Part shown: in pieces, positions 59,386 through 64,000 of the stretch | How the letters are laid out: each line of letters begins with the position of its first letter | How positions within the stretch are numbered: the stretch's first letter is position 1 | Assembly (NCBI GenBank): GCA_023544605.1 | Contig: JAMJFQ010000001.1 | Location: 1-64,000 of the forward strand | DNA length: 64,000 nucleotides | Reading direction: 5' to 3' | DNA from: ANME-2 cluster archaeon | GTDB lineage: Archaea > Halobacteriota > Methanosarcinia > Methanosarcinales > Methanocomedenaceae | Notes under the pieces: model-generated | Databases searched by the model: none | The model's input: the letters and a program-made list of their open reading frames with translations, nothing else | Told to the model about the DNA's origin: nothing | Program-made: the position numbers and the translations under genes

Positions 59386-60773
59386 ACATCAATCTTCTTT
59401 AAATCTTTCATCGTCAAAGACCCACTTTCCAGGAATGTTGGGTCAATAGATATCATCAGAATATTCTTGTTCTTTATGGTGTTGGCCTTAAGCTCATCAA
59501 AAAAACCCTCTATGATGCCGACACTATTGGTTTCAACAAGATATTCGGTGTTGTCTATGAACAACATGACATTGTTGACCTTATCATAATATGATTGAAT
59601 GACCTTTGCAATTTTTGGGACATTTACCGTGCACACACAATTGGGGATCTTTACTTCCTCGGTGGTCAACCAGACTACTGGCATTTTGTCATTACCCACC
59701 AAATTCCTAACTTCATCGGGATGCTTTCTTGTAACACATAATCCTTTGAATCCCCTTTTGTTCATGTATTTAAATATTTCAAAACGTTTCTCATCATTTG
59801 CATCAATGATCATGTAATTAGTTCCCGGTTTCAGATCGTATTTGTAACCCCTGATCTTAATGTCAGTAAAGATTACCAGGAACATTGTGAATTCCATCTG
59901 GTCAATGAAATAGCTGCCTTTGACTATATAAGCCTGGGAAACGGGTTCACTGAACACAACGGATTCCATTTTTATTGCCAGCGTATCCTGATCAACATTC
60001 TCTGGCGCATCGAAGGTGATCTGTGTATCAATAAGGTCGCTGAAAGTGCTCAGGAATGAGTTAATAAAGACATTTCCCATTTCATTAAAAACTGAATGGA
60101 CCACATCCTCATGTCCTGATACATCTTCTCCCATTAATGTCCCCACAACCTCAAGGGCGGATTGTTTTGGTATGAGGAGGGCGGAAGAGCCTACATTGGT
60201 ACCTGAAAGATTATAATTTACACCGATACATTGTGTGCCGATATAGCCAGGTATCTCAGAGGGTCTGATGGCCCTAAAATCAGATATGGAGACCTTTACA
60301 TTCCCGTCTACCATTTTAGATAATGCTTGTATACCCCTTAAAATGCCGTTCTTGATAAAATCCTTCAGGATGGTGCGGTCTGAGGTAATATCATGGCGAA
60401 CCTCATCAAGCGCAGTACTTTGTAAGCATTTGTTTGCTACACTTTTGATCTTGTCTTTGTCAAAAGGTTTGGTGATATAATCCGAAGCACCTGCCTCAAT
60501 AGCCTCTGAAACGCGAAAATCCTGGACATCAGCGCTGCACACAACGATCTTAGCACCGGAATCCTTGTTAATAATGTCTTTTATCGCTGAGAGCCCATCC
60601 TTTTCAGGCATGACAAGATCCATTAAGACCAGGTCCGGTTTGACCTCGAAGTACTTTGCAACGGCATCGTTCCCATCTATTGCTTCTGTGACCTGGTGTC
60701 CCATTTCAAGGAATATATTTTTAAGCATCGTTCTGGTGAGAATAGAATCATCTGCAACTAATACCTTAGCCAT
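59382..60773 (-). CDS. Receiver-CheC-DUF835 fusion protein
   Basis: A 463-residue three-part signalling protein. Residues 1-120 are a receiver domain with Asp8/Asp9, phospho-acceptor Asp52 (LMDLVMPEKDG) and Lys102 (YITKPF). Residues 140-305 form a CheC/CheX-like domain with one phosphatase motif, SVFNEMGN (S-x3-E-x2-N, Glu231 and Asn234). Residues about 317-460 fit DUF835: NYMIIDANDEKRFEIFKYMNKRG, VVWLTTEE, VMLFIDNTEYLVETNSVGIIEGFF and ILMISIDPTFL. The ATG at 60773 has GAGGTAT upstream. Convergent with cheR. It could be a phosphate sink or a self-limiting output of the che pathway. Confidence 0.85.
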   Translation of the reverse strand: MAKVLVADDSILTRTMLKNIFLEMGHQVTEAIDGNDAVAKYFEVKPDLVLMDLVMPEKDGLSAIKDIINKDSGAKIVVCSADVQDFRVSEAIEAGASDYITKPFDKDKIKSVANKCLQSTALDEVRHDITSDRTILKDFIKNGILRGIQALSKMVDGNVKVSISDFRAIRPSEIPGYIGTQCIGVNYNLSGTNVGSSALLIPKQSALEVVGTLMGEDVSGHEDVVHSVFNEMGNVFINSFLSTFSDLIDTQITFDAPENVDQDTLAIKMESVVFSEPVSQAYIVKGSYFIDQMEFTMFLVIFTDIKIRGYKYDLKPGTNYMIIDANDEKRFEIFKYMNKRGFKGLCVTRKHPDEVRNLVGNDKMPVVWLTTEEVKIPNCVCTVNVPKIAKVIQSYYDKVNNVMLFIDNTEYLVETNSVGIIEGFFDELKANTIKNKNILMISIDPTFLESGSLTMKDLKKIDV

Positions 60774-60951
60774 TTTATACCTCAATATTCAAAACCTGAA
60801 TTCTATTAATGATTAGACATAAGTTAAATACGTTCTATTTTAGATATATAACGGAAATCATTTAACTATTCCCATGATTAGATTTAAATCTTAGTAAAAT
60901 GAAAGCATACCCTTGACGTTCTTATAATACTCAATGAAATGGGGAATCATA

Positions 60952-61710
60952 TTGAAAACAAGTGCTTTTGCCGTGGACAATATACCATTGATAGGACCGG
61001 GTCATGATATTGCTGATATCATCTGCCAGAGAATTGACGTGAATGAATACGATATAATAATAATTGCTTCAACAATCGTTTCAAAAGCAGAAGGGCGCAT
61101 CGTCCATACAGATGAAATAATTCCTACGACACAGGCCGAAAAGATAGCCAAAAAAACTGGCGCAGAGGAGGCTTTTGTCCAGGCAGTATTGGATGAGAGT
61201 ACCGAGGTCATCATGGAATCACCCATCTTCCTGGTGCGGCATACCAGTGGTAATATATGCATTAACGGAGGCGTTGACCAGTCAAATGTGGAGGATGGAC
61301 TGCTACTGCTGCCGAACGATCCTGATGAAAGCGCAAAAAAGATCAAAGAGGATATTTTCGGGTTTACAAAAAAGCGGGTCAGTGTGATCATAACCGATAC
61401 AAACGGCCGGGCGTTTAGGGAAGGACAGATCGGTATTGCTCTTGGAGCAGCAGGTATTGACACACATCACGATTGGCGGGGGAGCACCGACCTGTTCGGT
61501 CATATTTTGGAAGTGGCCAATGAGGCAGTGGTGGATGAGCTTGCAGGGTTTGCCAATTGCCTGATGGGTGAGGGGAACTGGGGTACACCTGTCGTGGTGA
61601 TAAGGGGACTTGAATTGTATTCTGACAATGATGGTATGGATGCCATATACCGGTCAAAAGATACCGATATTATCAGAAAAGCACTGCTGGCTTACCAGCA
61701 GGGGATATAA
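60952..61710 (+). CDS. cofE: Coenzyme F420-0:L-glutamate ligase
   Basis: CofE adds glutamates to F420-0 with GTP. The 252-residue protein has VDNIPLIGPGHDIADIICQ, IIIASTIVSKAEGRIV, ICINGGVDQSN, VSVIITDTNGRAFREGQIGIALGAAGI and a C-terminal VDELAGFANCLMGEGNWGTPVVVIRG, the standard blocks. I favour the TTG at 60952, because GGGGA lies six bases before it and the protein then starts like other CofE; the ATG at 60934 adds six residues. It shows F420-based metabolism. Confidence 0.93.
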   Translation: MKTSAFAVDNIPLIGPGHDIADIICQRIDVNEYDIIIIASTIVSKAEGRIVHTDEIIPTTQAEKIAKKTGAEEAFVQAVLDESTEVIMESPIFLVRHTSGNICINGGVDQSNVEDGLLLLPNDPDESAKKIKEDIFGFTKKRVSVIITDTNGRAFREGQIGIALGAAGIDTHHDWRGSTDLFGHILEVANEAVVDELAGFANCLMGEGNWGTPVVVIRGLELYSDNDGMDAIYRSKDTDIIRKALLAYQQGI

Positions 61711-61714
61711 AGGT

Positions 61715-62587
61715 TCACTTCCGGTAAACCCAGGCTGAGGCTATGAACTCGCGAAGGAACTTTGCACCAAGCAGCGCAGTGTTGCCGCTGTCAAACTGGG
61801 GAGCCATCTCTACAAGGTCAAAACCAGCGCACAATGGGGCCAGCCAGCGTATCAGGGAAAGTACCTGGCGGTCGGTGAGCCCGAAGGGTTCGGGAGTGCC
61901 CGTTGCCGGGGCAAAGGCCGGATCGATCGCATCCATGTCCAGGGACAGGTACAGATGTCTGGTATCAAGCTGCCTGGTCAGTTCAATGAGGATGTGTGCC
62001 ATCCCCTTATCCATCACAAGGTCAGCCGGGTAATAGGTAATATTCTGTGCCTTTGTCAATGAATACTCATCTTTTGTACCGCTTCTTATCCCAATGGAAA
62101 CATACCTGGGGGTCACATCTTCAATAATATGGCGGCTTACACAAGCATGGTTGTTGGATTGACCTTTATATTCACTCCTCAGATCAAGATGTGCATCCAG
62201 TACCACCACACCAAGATCATCGTACACGGCTTTTGATGCACCAGCGCACGGCAATGTGAGGGAATGCTCCCCACCCAGCATTATGGGTATTTTGCCATCG
62301 GCCAGTATCTTGTTGACCATCCCGGATACGGCAGATATGGCCTGATCGACGGTGTGGTCTTCCCCGATGTCCACATCTCCTGCATCATGGAAAGGGACAT
62401 CTGATAGGTCTATATCAAAAAAGGAGTTATAGGTCTCGAAGTTATACGAAGCTTCACGAATTGCATCTGGAGCCATTCTGCTCCCCTTCCTGAAACTGGA
62501 TGTGCCGTCAAAAGGAGCCCCGAAAATTACAAAAGCAGCATCCGAATAGCTTGAATCAGCGTCTGCAAAGTAAAGTTTCCCACCCAT
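61715..62587 (-). CDS. speB: Agmatinase (arginase/ureohydrolase family)
   Basis: Hydrolyses agmatine to putrescine and urea. The 290-residue protein has AAFVIFGAPFDGTSSFRKGSRMAPDAIREAS, the metal motifs GGEHSLTLP, VVLDAHLDLR and LSLDMDAIDPAFAPATGTPEPFG, and a C-terminal FDLVEMAPQFD. All manganese ligands are present. ATG at 62587 chosen because AAGGA is properly spaced for it. It follows eIF5A by 30 bp, which fits polyamine supply for hypusine. Confidence 0.94.
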   Translation of the reverse strand: MGGKLYFADADSSYSDAAFVIFGAPFDGTSSFRKGSRMAPDAIREASYNFETYNSFFDIDLSDVPFHDAGDVDIGEDHTVDQAISAVSGMVNKILADGKIPIMLGGEHSLTLPCAGASKAVYDDLGVVVLDAHLDLRSEYKGQSNNHACVSRHIIEDVTPRYVSIGIRSGTKDEYSLTKAQNITYYPADLVMDKGMAHILIELTRQLDTRHLYLSLDMDAIDPAFAPATGTPEPFGLTDRQVLSLIRWLAPLCAGFDLVEMAPQFDSGNTALLGAKFLREFIASAWVYRK

Positions 62588-62617
62588 GCATATCATTCCT
62601 TGATAAAGTAGGTTGGA

Positions 62618-63004
62618 TCAGACCCGCATATCTATCTTCATCTTGCCCATAGCTATCAAGTACTGGACATCTTTTCCAACTTCTATTTTGTTCTTGTACG
62701 CGTCAGGTATCGTTAGTTCCACAGTAGAATAGTCACTCATATCCATTATCTGGACCACATCACCAGAGATGGAGAGCACCTGCCCGTTCTTTCGTTCCAC
62801 AAGCGGGACATATATTTTTTGGGTAACAGGTGAGATGATCGAGCGTTTTTGATTATCAAAAATACCTACAGCATCTACCCGTGCTTTGGCACTGCCATGT
62901 TTCCCAGGTTTTGAGTGTGAAATTGATTTAATGGTACAGGGTTCGTCGTCTATTATCACATACCGGCCTTCCTTCAATGTGCGTACTTCTGTCTGCTCTT
63001 TCAT
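62618..63004 (-). CDS. Translation initiation factor 5A (hypusine-containing)
   Basis: The 128-residue factor eases peptide bond formation on stalling sequences. The first domain holds the modified lysine Lys35 in HSKPGKHGSAKARV, the second an OB fold (GQVLSISGDVVQIMDMSDYSTVELTIPD). A CGGAGG site at 63014-63019 precedes the ATG. A minus-strand TATATAAG (63059-63066) is a likely promoter. Its neighbour agmatinase fits archaeal hypusine synthesis from agmatine or spermidine. Confidence 0.96.
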   Translation of the reverse strand: MKEQTEVRTLKEGRYVIIDDEPCTIKSISHSKPGKHGSAKARVDAVGIFDNQKRSIISPVTQKIYVPLVERKNGQVLSISGDVVQIMDMSDYSTVELTIPDAYKNKIEVGKDVQYLIAMGKMKIDMRV

Positions 63005-63231
63005 ATAATAAGTTCCTCCGGTTAGAGGTAATTTTAGTGACGTTTAATAGCATGGGGGCTTATATACATATCGATAACTTTGATACCATTCGCTGTTTTA
63101 GAAAATTCTTAAATATATCTTCGTACAATAAACCAAGCACAGAAGGTGAGCTTAGGTCAGAAGAATCTGATGATGATGGTGACCCTCAATACATTTCTCC
63201 CACGATTGAAAATGGTTTATAAGGGGTAGTA

Positions 63232-63741
63232 ATTCACAGTGTTCTATTAGATGAAATCCCGCAACTTGTCCAATTAGAGGTCCAATCATTCACTGATAGT
63301 GATTATCCTATTGACGAAAAACTATTCTGGAAATTAAATAATAGCCAACATGCTGTATTATTTAGCGCACTCCAGGATGCAGTGGTGGTGGGTTATGTCT
63401 GTTTGATAATGCGTAAACAGACAAGCCGGATATATTCCTTGATCGTAGGTAAGGCCTACAGGGGAAAAGGTATAGGCACAAAATTACTCGAAGCCGCTGA
63501 GAGGTATGCAATCAGTCAAGGAGCAGAAGCTGTCAGGCTTGAGGTAAGATGCAACAGCAAAGCTCTTAGATTATACCAAAAGCTTGGATATACAGTTGTG
63601 GAAAAAAAATTGAATTATTATGGTGATGGCGGGGACGCCTTCAGTATGAACAAAGAAATAGTACAACATCGGATTGAGGACGTTGAGACAATTAACATTA
63701 AAAGAAAGAGACAAAATCCAGCGGTTACTACAGCAGCTTGA
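63232..63741 (+). CDS. GNAT family N-acetyltransferase without canonical start codon
   Basis: The reading frame is open from the TAA at 63220-63222 to the stop at 63739-63741. It encodes IHSVLLDEIPQLVQLEVQSF, VVGYVCLIMRKQTSRIYSLIVGKAYRGKGIGTKLLEAAERYA and EAVRLEVRCNSKALRLYQKLGYTVVEKKLNYYGDGGDAF, a full GNAT fold with acetyl-CoA loop R-G-K-G-I-G. No in-frame ATG, GTG or TTG precedes the middle of the domain (63382). ATT at 63232 with AAGGGG at 63221-63226 is the most likely start. Otherwise the 5' end is damaged. RimI-like, substrate unknown. Confidence 0.75.
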   Translation: MHSVLLDEIPQLVQLEVQSFTDSDYPIDEKLFWKLNNSQHAVLFSALQDAVVVGYVCLIMRKQTSRIYSLIVGKAYRGKGIGTKLLEAAERYAISQGAEAVRLEVRCNSKALRLYQKLGYTVVEKKLNYYGDGGDAFSMNKEIVQHRIEDVETINIKRKRQNPAVTTAA

Positions 63742-64000
63742 TAACAAGCTTTGGGTGTATTATTTTCCGGTGATCCTCAGTAATGAATTAATGTTGGATA
63801 CTATCGACAACTCTACTATCCTTCTGTCAAAGGAGGAAGGTAACTGGAATCTGTTCGTCCAGCCGCTGGGCGACAGTTCCAATGGTACTTTAGAAAAGAC
63901 ATTCAATTACCCGAGGGAACTGAACGGAAACAATGAAGGTGCGTTCTATAACTGCACTGCATCGTTTGTGGAGAATCTTGACCCTGACCTGTACAGCATC
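63683..64000 (+). CDS. Unknown protein cut by right edge
   Basis: A frame one step off the GNAT end stays open to the window edge and reads RQLTLKERDKIQRLLQQLDNKLWVYYF and EEGNWNLFVQPLGDSSNG. A start at TTG 63683, or another TTG at 63674, would overlap the GNAT gene by about 60 bp. A start at ATG 63791 (LDTIDNSTILLSKEEGN) removes the overlap. The polar, Asn-rich later part looks extracytoplasmic. No family recognised. Confidence 0.5.
   Translation, partial: MRQLTLKERDKIQRLLQQLDNKLWVYYFPVILSNELMLDTIDNSTILLSKEEGNWNLFVQPLGDSSNGTLEKTFNYPRELNGNNEGAFYNCTASFVENLDPDLYSI

Noticed and set aside
62977..63222. 81-residue plus-strand frame before the GNAT gene
   Set aside because: It begins inside the eIF5A gene on the other strand and covers its promoter and ribosome site. 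The translation has no domain-like pattern apart from an acidic end. Read-through into GNAT would require suppressing TAA, which is not the pyrrolysine codon.

Overview
The window is chromosomal DNA of a euryarchaeon. The evidence is archaeal TFB, Gar1, RadB, ABCE1, hypusine-type eIF5A, archaeal-type S10/spc ribosomal protein genes with SecY, archaeal Cbf5, and CofE of the F420 pathway. Two densely packed multiheme cytochrome c genes, a bacterial-type chemotaxis cluster and a DUF5806 protein point to Methanosarcinales and relatives, including the ANME-2 methanotroph lineages. That placement is inference. No methanogenesis, 16S or mcr gene is present to fix it. TAG is used as an ordinary stop in several ribosomal and kinase genes, so pyrrolysine recoding is unlikely.

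Layout. 1-469 holds the start of a nucleotidyltransferase cut by the left edge. 548-2828 (minus) is gar1, tfb, a small unknown gene and a LysE exporter. 2894-8094 holds a PHP phosphatase, an AI-2E-type permease, an FAH hydrolase, pyrK, pyrD and the aminodideoxyheptulosonate synthase of archaeal aromatic biosynthesis. 8274-16426 is mixed: a CBS protein, a ClC channel with CBS domains, HD and NUDIX hydrolases, DUF5806, a universal stress protein, a ROK kinase, ATP-type PEP carboxykinase, an ArsR regulator and a roadblock protein. 16612-22951 holds a HerA-like ATPase, pgk, argB, an EMC6-like membrane protein and the ribosome recycling factor ABCE1.

23047-25408 is a compact operon of two membrane-anchored c-type cytochromes (9 and 16 CxxCH motifs) flanked by two small two-helix membrane proteins. 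It is a good candidate for an electron-export module between the membrane methanophenazine pool and the cell surface. It is followed by a 52-residue zinc ribbon, a DUF1805 protein and a 950-residue MFS/spermidine-synthase-like fusion.

29414-46803 is a nearly gapless run: SPOUT methyltransferase, then uL3, uL4, uL23, uL2, uS19, uL22, uS3, uL29, Rpp29, uS17, uL14, uL24, eS4, uL5, uS14, uS8, uL6, eL32, eL19, uL18, uS5, uL30, uL15, secY, adk, an EMC3/YidC-like protein, cmk and cbf5. A tRNA-Ser(GGA) follows. The one sizeable gap, between uL15 and secY, holds a long imperfect palindrome.

46940-51474 holds a ferredoxin, a SAM methyltransferase, a radical SAM enzyme, a DUF2240 protein, radB, an unknown protein and a CYTH enzyme. 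51476-60773 is a complete chemotaxis set (cheD, cheC, cheA, cheB, cheY, cheW, mcp; cheR divergent), ending in an unusual receiver-CheC-DUF835 fusion. Between mcp and cheR lie three 61-bp tandem repeats whose hairpin arms change in a compensatory way. The right end holds cofE, agmatinase, eIF5A, a GNAT enzyme without a canonical start codon, and a gene cut by the edge.
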